From Aneurinibacillus sp. Ricciae_BoGa-3 (lineage in GTDB: Bacteria; Bacillota; Bacilli; Aneurinibacillales; Aneurinibacillaceae): DNA of 64,000 nt. Positions 38,147 through 47,880 of the stretch are shown here, piece by piece (the stretch's first letter is position 1; each line of letters begins with the position of its first letter). The position numbers and the translations under genes were made by a program. The notes beneath the pieces are model-generated. The model was not told where the DNA came from. It saw only the letters and a list, made by a program, of their open reading frames with translations, and made no database searches. The DNA is taken from positions 2,172,001 through 2,236,000 of the forward strand of contig NZ_CP116887.1 of assembly GCF_028421645.1 (NCBI RefSeq), read 5' to 3'.

Positions 38147-39076
38147 AATTGCGGCAGTTCTTCCATCAAGTATAAGCTGTATACGATGCCCAATAAGCAA
38201 TTACTGGCCTCTGGTGTTGTGGAAAATATCAAACAGGAAGAAGACGGACATCATTTACGCAAGATTGCAGAGGAAATGAAGAAGTACCGGATTGATGCGA
38301 TTGCCCATCGGGTCGTACATGGGGGAGAAGAATTTGCGGAATCGGTGCTTATTGATGAACACGTAAAAGCAGCGATTAAAAAGCTAGACCCATTTGCACC
38401 GCTTCATAATGCGGTGAATTTGTTAGGAATTGAATGGACAGAAAAGCTGTCGAAAGAAAAACTGCGTCTCATTAGCTGCCATATCGGAAACGGGGTTTCA
38501 TTGACAGCGATCCGATATGGGATTTCATATGAGACAACGATGGGCTTTACACCGATTTCAGGCGTGAGCATGGGTACACGAAGCGGGAATATCGATCCAG
38601 GCATAATTCCGTATTTGGCCGAGATTGAGCAAATGGACGTACATGGCGTCGTCGACGGTATTTTAAACAAAAAAAGTGGATTGTTGGGCGTCTCCGGCTG
38701 GTCGCATGATATTCGGGACGTTCTCCAGGCAGCGAGAGAAGGAAACGAACGCTGCCAGCTGGCCGTTGACGTGTTTACTAAAAAGATTCATACCTATATT
38801 GGTCAGTATTTGGCCCGGTTAAACGGGGTTGATGGCATTATTTTCACGGCCGGTATTGGAGAGAACAGTGCGGAAATCAGGGAGAAAATCTGCAACGGTT
38901 TTGAGTACGCGGGCGTTGTGATAGATCAGGAGGCAAACTATCATAGCAAAGGCGAGCGCTTTATTAGCAGCCGGATTTTCCCCGATCAAGGTCATGGTCA
39001 TTCCAACGAACGAAGAATTGATTATGGCACGTGATGCATATCAGCTTGTAGAACAAGTGGTAAGCATCAAAATATA
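38147..39076 (+). pseudogene. ackA: Acetate kinase gene broken at three points
   Basis: The frame enters at 38147 as NCGSSSIKYKLYTMPNKQ, so the first few codons and the start are lost next to the insertion element. HRVVHGGEEF and the later GFTPISGVSMGTRSG and TAGIGENSAEIRE are clear AckA motifs. Between HNAVNLLGIEW and LRLISCHIGNG some 75 residues, including the GFHGTSH segment, are missing. Near 38978-38985 (TTTTCCCC) a frame shift hides the real C terminus, which continues in the next frame as KVMVIPTNEELIMARDAYQL up to the TAG at 39074. The product cannot be active. A butyrate kinase is excluded by the AckA-type motifs. Confidence 0.85.
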
Positions 39077-39113
39077 GCCCCTTGAACTCGTTTTTATCAA
39101 CTGTAATGAACCA

Positions 39114-39148
39114 AAAACCCGGAAATGCCTGTTTTCCGGGTTTTTTCT
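39114..39148 (+). terminator. Terminator after ackA
   Basis: AAACCCGGAAA pairs with TTTTCCGGGTTT, followed by a T run. It looks intact although the gene is not. Confidence 0.88.
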
Positions 39149-39333
39149 TGAGGAAAAGACATAGCTCGCTCTGGCATATTTCTTTTTATCTTCATAAAAC
39201 CGTTGCGCATCTTTTCGCTGAACACCTGAAGTCAAATGCAGCTGTTTTATGCGCTGCATTCAGAAGGATTAATCCTTGCAACGTCGAATGATACAGAATG
39301 CTTCAATAAACTCAGAAACTTCGGAGGCAATCG

Positions 39334-40182
39334 ATGAATAATGAACTGCAGTTATTAGGAGCCAGAATCATAGAGAAAAAGTATGAAGTTGCAAAACAAG
39401 TCCATCAAAATAGAATCGTCGGGATTTCAGAAGAAGAAAGAAAGCAGCTGGCTCAAATAGAAGAGGAAATCCTAAACATTCGAGCTCATTTCATAAGTTT
39501 ATTTGGCAAAATCCTAGAACAGCAATTAAGTCATGACCAAGCCTTTCAAACATTTTTGGATTGGGGCAAGGAAATAGGACAATATATTTTTAATTTAGGG
39601 ATACCATTGGATGAAGCGTTAAAAGATACCAGCTATTATCGGACTTATATATGGAAAACGATTCAGGAAGAAGCAAAAGCACAGAACATGTCAGCGGATA
39701 CTATCTTCGATGTCATATCTATTATTGACCCTCTTCTGGATCAGGCTGTGTACTCCTTTAGCCTAACCTACGTTCACTCGCACCAGGCAGCTCTTGAGGA
39801 GGCCAAAAAGGATTTTCTCAAAATATCGGTACCGATTGTACCCCTTTCAACAGGAGTCGCGATATTGCCATTAATAGGAACTGTTGATACAGACAGAGCG
39901 AAATTATTAATGGAGGAGACGCTGAAAGAGGCAGTAAATCTAAAGTTATCCCACCTTATAATGGATCTATCAGGGGTTATGGTGGTTGATACGATGGTGG
40001 CGGATCAGATTTTTAAGATCTTTAGTGCTTTAAAACTAGTAGGAGTGAGAACGCTCATAACCGGCATACGTCCCGAAGTAGCACACACTATGGTAAATCT
40101 GGGCTTGAACTTTGGAGATTTGACGATGAGAACTAATTTACAGCAGGCCGTCAGTGACTTACAGAAGAAAAAAGCTTTATAG
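39334..40182 (+). CDS. RsbR-family stressosome protein
   Basis: The protein has 282 residues behind CGGAGG. Residues about 1-155 are helical, as in the non-haem globin-like sensor half of RsbR proteins. Residues about 165-280 are a STAS domain: VPIVPLSTGVAILPLIGTVD, then LIMDLSGVMVVDTMVADQIF and TGIRPEVAHTMV. The Ser in DLSGV and the Thr in GIRPEVAHTMV stand where RsbR carries its regulatory phosphorylated threonines. It should be part of the stressosome that controls sigma-B or another output. It stands alone here, without rsbS or rsbT. A related gene begins beyond 64000. Confidence 0.88.
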   Translation: MNNELQLLGARIIEKKYEVAKQVHQNRIVGISEEERKQLAQIEEEILNIRAHFISLFGKILEQQLSHDQAFQTFLDWGKEIGQYIFNLGIPLDEALKDTSYYRTYIWKTIQEEAKAQNMSADTIFDVISIIDPLLDQAVYSFSLTYVHSHQAALEEAKKDFLKISVPIVPLSTGVAILPLIGTVDTDRAKLLMEETLKEAVNLKLSHLIMDLSGVMVVDTMVADQIFKIFSALKLVGVRTLITGIRPEVAHTMVNLGLNFGDLTMRTNLQQAVSDLQKKKAL

Positions 40183-40277
40183 GGTCAATTATGAAGGCTC
40201 TAATTTTTACGTCTTAGAATGAAAAGTGAATGATTGTTAGATTGATGTCAACATATAGCGGAAAGGAATTTCGTCTC

Positions 40278-41201
40278 ATGACTCAGACGGTTTTGTCTAC
40301 TCTATTTAACGTGATCGTCCCCATCTCTATCCCTGTAATTGTGGGAGCAATCCTCAGGCTTTTTATGAACCTCGATACAAAGCCCTTGCTTACTTTATAC
40401 TTATATTTCTTAAGTCCCGCTATCATTTTGGAAACCCTGGATACAGCGGACATTTCCTTTGGGGACGTGTATAACTCACTCGCTTTTGCACTTCTTAATC
40501 TTATTCTGCTTTGGATTATTGCAAATATTCTGGGTAAAATACTGAAGTTGCCGTCACCTGAACTCGCAGGCCTTACTTTGGTTTCTACTTTTACAAATAG
40601 TGTGAATTATGGATTGCCACTTGTACTGCTGGCTTTCGGAAAACTTGGCTTAGACAAAGCCTCTGTGTACATCATTTCTCAAATGATCATCGTAAACACT
40701 ATAGGTGTATATTTTGCAGCCCGTTCCCAATTTTCAATTAAAAACGCTGTGAAGTCAGTATTTAAGCTGCCTGCCATTTATGCAGCTATATTGGCGGGGA
40801 TACTTCGGGCATTTGATCTGCACTTGCCGGTTGGTATCGAAAGAGGGGTCGCAATGGTGGCGGGCGCTTATTCTCCTGTTGTACTGGCTATTTTGGGCGC
40901 CCAAATGGTTAATGTCAGAAGTTCTGAACCGGCCAAAGGGGTTCAGAGCGCTTTTTGGACCGGCATCACGGTGCGCCTCTTTTTGTCGCCGCTTATCGCA
41001 CTCCTCGGCTTATATCTATTGAATATAAAAGGCATTCTGTTTTCCGTATTGTTAATTTTATCCTCTATGCCAGCTGCGGTGAATGCCGTTGTTTTAGCGG
41101 AAAAATTTAATGCCTCTCCTAAATTTGTTTCCAAGTGCATACTTTGGACAACGCTTGCTTCTTTTCTGGTGCTGCCTGTTCTCATTGTCCTCATTCATTA
41201 A
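40278..41201 (+). CDS. AEC-family permease (auxin efflux carrier type)
   Basis: The ATG at 40278 behind GAAAGGA gives 307 residues; an upstream in-frame start gives a hydrophilic extension and is less likely. About ten membrane segments are present in the 5+5 arrangement of the family, with the SVNYGLPLVLLAFG and SSMPAAVNAVVLAEKF segments conserved in bacterial members. Known bacterial AEC proteins move malate, malonate or other organic acids. Its location before the hydroxyacid cluster fits that role, but it is transcribed separately from it. Confidence 0.83.
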   Translation: MTQTVLSTLFNVIVPISIPVIVGAILRLFMNLDTKPLLTLYLYFLSPAIILETLDTADISFGDVYNSLAFALLNLILLWIIANILGKILKLPSPELAGLTLVSTFTNSVNYGLPLVLLAFGKLGLDKASVYIISQMIIVNTIGVYFAARSQFSIKNAVKSVFKLPAIYAAILAGILRAFDLHLPVGIERGVAMVAGAYSPVVLAILGAQMVNVRSSEPAKGVQSAFWTGITVRLFLSPLIALLGLYLLNIKGILFSVLLILSSMPAAVNAVVLAEKFNASPKFVSKCILWTTLASFLVLPVLIVLIH

Positions 41202-41231
41202 TCGTAATAGAAAGAAAATTGTGTAAAACTA

Positions 41232-41386
41232 TTGCGAAAAAGATAATAATTCTGTATATTATAAAGCAGATGTCTGACAAGCTGATAACAGATCATTAGG
41301 TTTGCGATATGAAAGCGGTTTAGAAAGGATGAGGATACGTAAAGAACATTCCAGGAATGGTAGGTTTCGATTTGAAAGCGGTATCA
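41232..41386 (+). promoter_or_regulatory. Promoter with two cre-like sites before the MFS/Fe-ADH operon
   Basis: TTGCGA (41232-41237), a 17-base spacer and TATATT (41255-41260) form a promoter. TGAAAGCGGTTTAG (41310-41323) and TGAAAGCGGTATCA (41373-41386) follow; the second fits the CcpA cre consensus fully. Downstream cre sites usually act as roadblocks, so catabolite repression by preferred sugars is likely. Confidence 0.65.
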
Positions 41387-41443
41387 AAAACATGGGACTA
41401 CAAGGATTTGCCACAACCAGTCGCTTGAAAGGAGAAATAAGCA

Positions 41444-42763
41444 ATGAAAAAAGTGGGAAGTTTTCGTTTTTGGATTGGCGGACTCTTTGGTGTACTTATT
41501 CTTGTTAATTACCTGGATAGAGTAAATTTAAGTGCCGCAGCCCCTTATTTAATGCAGGATTTTCATTTAACTCCAACACAATTCGGAATCTTAGCCTCTT
41601 CCTTTGCCTGGACATATACCTTGCTGCAAATTCCCACTGGCTTTATTTTGGATAAAATCGGCATCAAATGGGTGGGACGGATTGCAACTTTAATTTGGAC
41701 GGTGTCTACCGGATTAACTGCGTTTATTAGTGGCCTGGGTCCACTGCTTGTTCTGCGAATGCTGCTTGGTGTTGGTGAAGCACCGGCATTTGCTGCAGCA
41801 ACCAAATCGGCGGGTTACTGGTTTCCACTTCAAGAAAGAAGCCTCGCAACGTCGATTTTTGATTCGGCTACTAGATTAGCAAATGTAATCGGAGTTCCTC
41901 TTGTTGCATGGATTGTGATGACTTGGGGTTGGAGAGCAGCATTTGTTGTCACAGCCGTTATCAGTTTGCTTTTATTTTTTTGGTTTTCAGCGCTTTATCG
42001 AGATCCAAAGAATCATCCTAAACTTTCCAAAGAAGAGCTGGCCTATATTGAACAAGGCGGCTCACAGGCGGTTGACGGTGAAAAGTCTTCCATTAGAGGA
42101 CTTCTTTATCTTTTACGTCAGCCAAAAGTATGGGGGCTTACAATTGGTTTTGCCGCCTACGACTACTCCCAATTTATGTTTTTAACCTGGATCCCGGGAT
42201 ATATGGCAAAAACGATGCACATGGACATCTTAAAGTCTGGTTTGTATACAGCCATTCCGTGGTTGTTTGGATTTGCATTTGACCTCATCATTGGGGGATG
42301 GCTCATCGACTATCTTATCCGAAGAGGAAAAAATCCTACCCGTGTTCGTAAAACGATTTTAGTTGTTGGCCTCATCCTGGGTCTCGGTGTAGCGGGTGCA
42401 ATGACCACGACAAGCCCAATGGTTGCCGTTTTCTGGTTAAGTGTGTCGTTAGCTGGGCTTTCGATGTCGGCTCCAGTAACCTGGTCGATATCCACGATTA
42501 TTGCACCAAAAGGCTACGTTGGAGTCGTTACTAGTTTTATGAATTTTGTCGGAAACATTGCGGGCATTGCCGCTCCAATCTTGACGGGATGGCTCGTGCA
42601 GAGGACGGGAAATTTCTCAGCGGCATTTTTAGTGGCGGCAGTTATATTGTTGATTGGTGTTCTTGCTTATACCTTCATGCTTGGCAAAATCAAACAATTG
42701 CCGTCTCCGGAAGAAGCTGCAGAACAGAAAAGGAAGAGACAAGAGAAAATCATTTCTGCTTAA
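41444..42763 (+). CDS. MFS transporter, ACS family (sugar-acid type)
   Basis: The protein has 439 residues behind AAAGGAG and has twelve membrane segments. The first helix with NYLDRVNLS, the loop FILDKIGIKWVGR and LRMLLGVGEAPAFAAATK are signatures of the anion:cation symporters for glucarate, galactonate and similar acids. It leads the operon with an iron alcohol dehydrogenase and the glycolate-oxidase-like genes further on, so a hydroxy- or sugar acid is its likely cargo. The truncated gene at the window start is a close relative in style. Confidence 0.88.
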   Translation: MKKVGSFRFWIGGLFGVLILVNYLDRVNLSAAAPYLMQDFHLTPTQFGILASSFAWTYTLLQIPTGFILDKIGIKWVGRIATLIWTVSTGLTAFISGLGPLLVLRMLLGVGEAPAFAAATKSAGYWFPLQERSLATSIFDSATRLANVIGVPLVAWIVMTWGWRAAFVVTAVISLLLFFWFSALYRDPKNHPKLSKEELAYIEQGGSQAVDGEKSSIRGLLYLLRQPKVWGLTIGFAAYDYSQFMFLTWIPGYMAKTMHMDILKSGLYTAIPWLFGFAFDLIIGGWLIDYLIRRGKNPTRVRKTILVVGLILGLGVAGAMTTTSPMVAVFWLSVSLAGLSMSAPVTWSISTIIAPKGYVGVVTSFMNFVGNIAGIAAPILTGWLVQRTGNFSAAFLVAAVILLIGVLAYTFMLGKIKQLPSPEEAAEQKRKRQEKIISA

Positions 42764-42818
42764 ACATTAAACAAAACAACGTTTTATAATATAAAACCAT
42801 AATGTGCAGGAGGTCAAG

Positions 42819-43937
42819 ATGCAACAATACCATATTCCGACTGAAATTAAATGGGGCCGTGGCCTTGCCGGTAAGATCGGTGAATTGATTCGGCCCCTCT
42901 CGCCGACTAAAGTTCTCATTGTGACAGACCCCGGTGTGCGGGCGGCCGGTCTTATCGCTGTGATTGAAGAATCTTTAGAAACTGACAAGATTCCTTACAT
43001 CGTTTTCGACCAGGTACAACCCAATCCGTCTTCGGGTGTGATCCACAGTGGCTACGATTTATTGCATGAAAATAACTGTGACATCGTTGTTTCCATTGGC
43101 GGCGGCAGCAGTATTGACACCGCGAAAGGGATTGCAGCGCTTGCGACCAATTCCGGGCACATCTTGGATTATGAAGGGGTCAATAAATTGCGTGAACGAC
43201 CTTTACCCCATATTGCCATACCCACAACTGCAGGAACAGGAAGCGAAGCAACACAATCCACGGTTGTCACTACACCGGATCATTTTAAGGCAGCTGTGTT
43301 AAGCCCATATTTGTATCCGTCGATGGCCATACTCGATCCATTGTTAACGCTAAGTCTTCCGTCACACATCACAGCGTCAACCGGGATGGATGCTCTTACA
43401 CACGCCATCGAGTCCTACATATCGAAACAAGCGACACCCATCACACAGGCTCTTGCGTTACGCGCGGTACACCTAATCAACCAGCATTTGTCCACTTGTT
43501 TCTTTGTCGGCGATGATGTGGAAGCCCGCGAACAAATGCTTCTCGCCTCACTTCTAGCAGGGATGGCGTTCTCACAATCACGGCTTGGCAATGTGCATGC
43601 GATTTCCCATACATTTGGTGGCGTGTTTAATATCGCCCATGGCATTGCCAATGCAACTCTTCTTCCTTTTGTCCTTAAATTTAATCTGCCGGCATGTGAA
43701 AGTAAAATGGCTGATATTTCACAGGTGCTGGGTAAAGATACGCTGGAATGGGTACAAATCATGAACCAAAAAATGTCCATCCCCGATAACATTAAGGATT
43801 TAGGCGTTACATTGGATGTTCTGCCAAAGCTGGTCACGGATGCGATGCGCAGCGGAAACGTGCTAGTAAACCCAAGAAAAACAACAGCTGCTGATATCCA
43901 ACAGATTATAGAAGATGCCTACCACGGCGTAATATAA
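42819..43937 (+). CDS. Iron-containing alcohol dehydrogenase (second copy)
   Basis: The ATG at 42819 behind CAGGAGG gives 372 residues. GGGSSIDTAKG is at 94-104 and TTAGTGSE at 136-143; the metal ligands are Asp191, His195, His260 and His274. It is a paralogue of the enzyme at 6092 but clearly diverged, so it probably has a different substrate. In this cluster it may interconvert a hydroxyacid or alcohol with the corresponding oxo compound. Confidence 0.9.
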   Translation: MQQYHIPTEIKWGRGLAGKIGELIRPLSPTKVLIVTDPGVRAAGLIAVIEESLETDKIPYIVFDQVQPNPSSGVIHSGYDLLHENNCDIVVSIGGGSSIDTAKGIAALATNSGHILDYEGVNKLRERPLPHIAIPTTAGTGSEATQSTVVTTPDHFKAAVLSPYLYPSMAILDPLLTLSLPSHITASTGMDALTHAIESYISKQATPITQALALRAVHLINQHLSTCFFVGDDVEAREQMLLASLLAGMAFSQSRLGNVHAISHTFGGVFNIAHGIANATLLPFVLKFNLPACESKMADISQVLGKDTLEWVQIMNQKMSIPDNIKDLGVTLDVLPKLVTDAMRSGNVLVNPRKTTAADIQQIIEDAYHGVI

Positions 43938-43949
43938 GGAGGAAATATA

Positions 43950-44264
43950 ATGATCTACGAAATGAGAACATACACAGTTAAAATTGGAAAAATGCAGGAA
44001 TATCTTGGCTTATTCGAAGATGTCGGGCACGCCATTATCTCGAAGTACGCCAAACTTGTGGGTTACTGGTATACGGAGATTGGCGAATTAAACCAAATTG
44101 TTCACGTCTGGGCGTACGAAAGTCTTGATGTGCGTGCGGAGCGGCGCAAAGCGCTATATGAAGATCCGGAATGGCTAGAGAAGTTTATTGCACATGCCAT
44201 GCCGTTACTAGAAAAGCAGGAAAACAAAATTTTATATGCTACGAATTTTTCGCCGCTACAATAG
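43950..44264 (+). CDS. NIPSNAP-family protein
   Basis: The protein has 104 residues, starting 12 bases after the alcohol dehydrogenase with AGGAGG. It is a ferredoxin-like dimeric alpha/beta barrel of the NIPSNAP type, beginning YEMRTYTVKIGKMQEYL, then YWYTEIGELNQIVHVWAYESLD. Bacterial members occur with catabolic genes and may be small monooxygenases, isomerases or binding proteins; no member has a firmly general function. It is co-transcribed with the Fe-ADH. Confidence 0.85.
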   Translation: MIYEMRTYTVKIGKMQEYLGLFEDVGHAIISKYAKLVGYWYTEIGELNQIVHVWAYESLDVRAERRKALYEDPEWLEKFIAHAMPLLEKQENKILYATNFSPLQ

Positions 44265-44298
44265 AAGAAAGTAGTTAAAAACCTGCAGTACTCGTGAA

Positions 44299-44363
44299 GA
44301 ATGGAGCAAAGCAGCGGTACAGCAATTGGAGCAATGGGTGACAAGGTATCCACTGCTCCATTC
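44299..44363 (+). promoter_or_regulatory. Inverted repeat in the leader of the second GntR gene
   Basis: GAATGGAGCA (44299-44308) and TGCTCCATTC (44354-44363) form a perfect 10-base inverted repeat with a long loop, just before the ribosome site of the regulator gene. It may be a leader hairpin or paired operator half-sites. Confidence 0.45.
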
Positions 44364-44378
44364 GGGTTAGGAGGGTGT

Positions 44379-45071
44379 ATGAACAGGATTGCCCGTATTC
44401 AGAGACGGAAAATTTCAGGAGAAATTGTAGATGAAATCAAACGTTTAATCAGTGAGGGTGTTTTTTCACCTGATGACAAGCTCCCGTCAGAGACGGAGCT
44501 TTGCAATCAGTTTGGGGTCGGACGATCTAGTGTAAGGGAAGCGCTCAGTATGTTAGCTGCAGCCGAGATTATAGAAACCAGACAGGGTGAAGGGACATTT
44601 GTCCGGAAAATCCAGATCGGTAATTATATTCATCCGTTAGCTCTTTCTATCGTAACAGAAAAGCAGCAAACGCTGCATTTACTGGAGATGCGCCGATACG
44701 TAGAGTCAGGAATTGTAGAGCTCGCGGCCATCCGCAGAGATCAAAACGATATCAAGGAAATTAGAAAAACCCTTTTGGATCTGGAGATGAAGCTGCAATT
44801 GGGTGAGTCCGAAATGGAGGCTGATTTTAACTTTCATATGGCGGTTGCCTCAGCTTCCAAAAATCCGCTTCTGATTCAAACAATAGAAAACCTGGCACAG
44901 GTAATGAAGCAAAGCATTGAATATGCCTATAAGGAAAAAAACCTGGAGAGACGATGGCAAAGTCTACAAGAGCATAAGGATATTTTTTCACATATTGAAA
45001 ATCAGGATTCCCTAGGCGCTGTTTCTGCCTTAAAGCGACATTTAGAAAATATTTCAAAACTATTCAGTTAA
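44379..45071 (+). CDS. GntR-family regulator, FCD domain (second)
   Basis: The ATG at 44379 behind GGAGGG gives 230 residues; the upstream in-frame start would add an unrelated tail. The winged helix covers 10-78 with VGRSSVREALSML (47-59). The FCD domain has metal ligands Asp149, His153, His199 and His221. It resembles lactate/glycolate-type regulators (LldR, GlcC), which fits the GlcD/GlcF genes that follow. It probably controls this cluster in response to a 2-hydroxyacid. Confidence 0.9.
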   Translation: MNRIARIQRRKISGEIVDEIKRLISEGVFSPDDKLPSETELCNQFGVGRSSVREALSMLAAAEIIETRQGEGTFVRKIQIGNYIHPLALSIVTEKQQTLHLLEMRRYVESGIVELAAIRRDQNDIKEIRKTLLDLEMKLQLGESEMEADFNFHMAVASASKNPLLIQTIENLAQVMKQSIEYAYKEKNLERRWQSLQEHKDIFSHIENQDSLGAVSALKRHLENISKLFS

Positions 45072-45085
45072 TTAGGAGGTTCAAG

Positions 45086-46408
45086 ATGCCCGATGTTACC
45101 ACTCCGATAGCTGCACAGACGATAAAAAAAGTCACGAAGCGGATTATACCCTTTATTTTTTTACTTTATATTGTGGCGTTCCTGGATCGGGCGAATTTAG
45201 GTTATGCGGCCCTAGATATGAACAAAGCGCTTGGGTTGACGAGTGAGGTTTTCGGCATTGTTTCAGGCATTTTCTTTTTAGGCTATTTTTTGTTTGAAGT
45301 TCCAAGCAACATGCTCTTATATCGTACGGGTGCCAGAAAGTGGATTGCCCGAATTCTTGTAAGCTGGGGAATCGTCGTTATTATCACCGCATTTTCAAAA
45401 AACGTGGCTCACTTGTATATTCTAAGATTCATACTGGGTGCGGCGGAAGCTGGATTTTTCCCAGGGTTGATCTTATATATGACATACTGGTTTCCGGCGA
45501 AGGAGCGGGCCAGGGCGATTGCTCTGTTTATGACCGCCATTGCGTGCTCTTATATTATCGGGGCGCCTGTGTCTACTCTTATTATGGATCATATTCACTG
45601 GTTGGGAATGCCCGGGTGGCGCTGGTTGTTTATCTTAGAAGGTCTGCCTGCGGTTCTGTTGGGAATCGTGACCTATTTCTATTTAACGGATCGGCCGGAT
45701 CATGCAAAATGGCTTACACAGCCAGAGAAGGATTGGCTAAAACTTACACTTCAGCAGGAGCAGGAAACAAAGAGCAAGCTAAAACAGCATAGCACTCGGG
45801 AAGTTTTAAAAAATCCAAGAGTATGGTATCTGTCCCTCATTTATTTTGCTTTTAACATCGGTGCGTACGGTGTTGGATTCTGGCTGCCACAGATTATTAA
45901 ATCGCTTTCTAAACTATTAACAAATACTGAGGTTGGTCTGCTGACCGCCATTCCCTATGTCGCCGGTGCGATTGCGATGATCTTTTGGTCCCGCCGCTCA
46001 GATCGGTTAGGCGAGAGACGAATCCATGCCGCAGTTCCGCTTCTTATCGGGGCACTGGGATTGATGGGGTCAGGCATGACGACTAATCCTGGAATAGCGA
46101 TTGCGATGATGGCTGTCGCAGTAGCAGGCATGTACAGCTTCTATGGTCCATTCTGGTCTTTGTCCACACAATACCTGACCGAGTCAGCAGCCGCTGTTGG
46201 AATTGCCTTTATTAACTCCGTTGGAAATTTGAGCGGCTTTTTGGGACCTTACGTGATAGGCATAATTAAAGATGCCACAGGAAATGTTAAATTGGCGCTT
46301 TTTTTCTTGAGCGCAGCACTTGTCGTATGCAGTGTCTTGTTATTTGCTATGCGTAATAAGCAAACACCGCAATCCCTGGATAACTCTTCCTACGCAAATG
46401 TAAAATAG
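45086..46408 (+). CDS. MFS transporter, ACS family (second in cluster)
   Basis: The protein has 440 residues behind TTAGGAGG. It has twelve membrane segments, with FLDRANLGYAALDMNKALGL in the first segment, LGAAEAGFFPGLILYMTYWF, and a cytoplasmic TDRPDHAKWLTQPEKDWL loop, all typical of the ACS (tartrate/phthalate/allantoate) branch. Uptake of a hydroxycarboxylate for GlcD/GlcF is the natural reading. The cluster therefore has two ACS transporters. Confidence 0.9.
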   Translation: MPDVTTPIAAQTIKKVTKRIIPFIFLLYIVAFLDRANLGYAALDMNKALGLTSEVFGIVSGIFFLGYFLFEVPSNMLLYRTGARKWIARILVSWGIVVIITAFSKNVAHLYILRFILGAAEAGFFPGLILYMTYWFPAKERARAIALFMTAIACSYIIGAPVSTLIMDHIHWLGMPGWRWLFILEGLPAVLLGIVTYFYLTDRPDHAKWLTQPEKDWLKLTLQQEQETKSKLKQHSTREVLKNPRVWYLSLIYFAFNIGAYGVGFWLPQIIKSLSKLLTNTEVGLLTAIPYVAGAIAMIFWSRRSDRLGERRIHAAVPLLIGALGLMGSGMTTNPGIAIAMMAVAVAGMYSFYGPFWSLSTQYLTESAAAVGIAFINSVGNLSGFLGPYVIGIIKDATGNVKLALFFLSAALVVCSVLLFAMRNKQTPQSLDNSSYANVK

Positions 46409-46479
46409 TTTACAATGGAATATAAGATGAAAGATAGTAACTTCGTGTGGATGTCATAACGGAGCTAGGAGGGAGAATC

Positions 46480-47880
46480 TTGCAACCTGCTCATATAGAA
46501 GAGATTAAGAGAATAGTAGCCACAGGACGTGTATTGACAGAAGAGTTTGATAGATATAGCTATTCGTTCGATGCCTCATTTGGAACCTATCTGCCTGATG
46601 TGGTCATCCAAACGGCAGATGTGCAAGAGATTGCAGCGCTTGTGAAGCTCGCCAACCGGGAAAAGATTCCTGTCTATCCGCGCGGGCAGTCAACATCGCT
46701 GAGCGGTGGACCTTTACCGGTAAAGGGCGGGATGGTGCTTGATTTATCCGTGATGAATGATGTGCTGGAGATCGATGAAGAGGATCTGGTGGCTGTCGTA
46801 TCACCTGGAGTGCTTACTTCAGAAATTCATAAGGCTGCAGAGCAGAAGGGACTGATGTACCCGCCTGATCCCAGCAGTTCGCATGTTTCTACAATCGGCG
46901 GAAACCTTGCAGAGAATTCAGGCGGTCCGCGTGGCTTAAAATACGGCGTGACAAAAGACTATGTCATTGGGCTTGACGTGATCACGCCTGAGGGAGAAAT
47001 CATTAAAACAGGCGGCAGAACGGTAAAGAATGTTACGGGTTATGATTTAACCAAATTAATTGTAGGATCTGAAGGTACCCTTGGCATTATTACAAAAGCA
47101 ACGCTGCGCCTCATTCCAAAGCCCCCTGCGTCGGAAACGATTATGGCTATCTTTGACAGTCTGGTAGATGCGGGTGCAGCCATCTCCAAAATACTCTCAT
47201 CCGGTATTTTGCCGGCCAAGATGGAGTTGATGGATCAAGCTTCTATTGTTGCGGTGGAGAATTATGAACCGTCCAACCTGCCAATTGATGCCGAGGCTAT
47301 CATTCTCATTGAGCTTGATGGACATCCTGCAGCGGTTGGCGCAGAAGCTGAGCAGGCTGCTGTGCTATGCAAAGAAGTAGGGGCACGGGAGGTTCGCATT
47401 CCGAAGACACCGGATGAGAAGGCGAACGTATGGAAAGCACGGAAACTGGTTTCTCCCGCCATTGTGCGAATTAAGCCAACCAAAATCTCGGAGGATGCTA
47501 CGGTGCCGCGCAGCAAAATTCCAGATATGTGCCGCCGCCTGCAGGAGATCAAACAGAAATATAACGTACACCTTGTTGTGTTTGGTCATGCGGGAGATGG
47601 CAATCTTCATCCGAATATTATAGCGGATAAAAGCGATAAAGAAGAGATGCGCCGTGTAGAATTAGCGGTGGCAGAAATATTTCAGACAGCCATCGAGCTG
47701 GGTGGAACCTTGTCAGGAGAACACGGTATTGGGACGATGAAGGCCCCGTTCTTGGAGATGGAACTGGGGACAGCAGAACTCGATATGATGAAGCGCATTA
47801 AGCAAGTGTGGGATCCCAATAACATTATGAACCCTGGCAAGATTTTCCCTGAACCAGGACAAAAGTTGGTGTTGACGTAA
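46480..47880 (+). CDS. glcD: FAD-linked glycolate/2-hydroxyacid oxidase subunit
   Basis: AGGAGGG at 46467-46473 sets the start at the TTG at 46480 (466 residues); the GTG at 46447 lies upstream of that ribosome site. The FAD-binding PCMH domain has PVYPRGQSTSLSGG and VSTIGGNLAENSGG. The C-terminal oxidase domain has VFGHAGDGNLHPN and SGEHGIGTMKAPF. It oxidises glycolate, D-lactate or a similar D-2-hydroxyacid to the oxoacid, passing electrons to GlcF. Similar to B. subtilis YsfC. No separate GlcE is present. Confidence 0.9.
   Translation: MQPAHIEEIKRIVATGRVLTEEFDRYSYSFDASFGTYLPDVVIQTADVQEIAALVKLANREKIPVYPRGQSTSLSGGPLPVKGGMVLDLSVMNDVLEIDEEDLVAVVSPGVLTSEIHKAAEQKGLMYPPDPSSSHVSTIGGNLAENSGGPRGLKYGVTKDYVIGLDVITPEGEIIKTGGRTVKNVTGYDLTKLIVGSEGTLGIITKATLRLIPKPPASETIMAIFDSLVDAGAAISKILSSGILPAKMELMDQASIVAVENYEPSNLPIDAEAIILIELDGHPAAVGAEAEQAAVLCKEVGAREVRIPKTPDEKANVWKARKLVSPAIVRIKPTKISEDATVPRSKIPDMCRRLQEIKQKYNVHLVVFGHAGDGNLHPNIIADKSDKEEMRRVELAVAEIFQTAIELGGTLSGEHGIGTMKAPFLEMELGTAELDMMKRIKQVWDPNNIMNPGKIFPEPGQKLVLT

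Noticed and set aside
38070-38279. 69-codon frame at the ackA start
   Set aside because: The neighbouring frame encodes the recognisable AckA segment; this one is a shadow.
44299-44363. T-box or riboswitch in the leader of the second GntR gene
   Set aside because: Only a simple inverted repeat is present; no T-box sequence or terminator/antiterminator pair.
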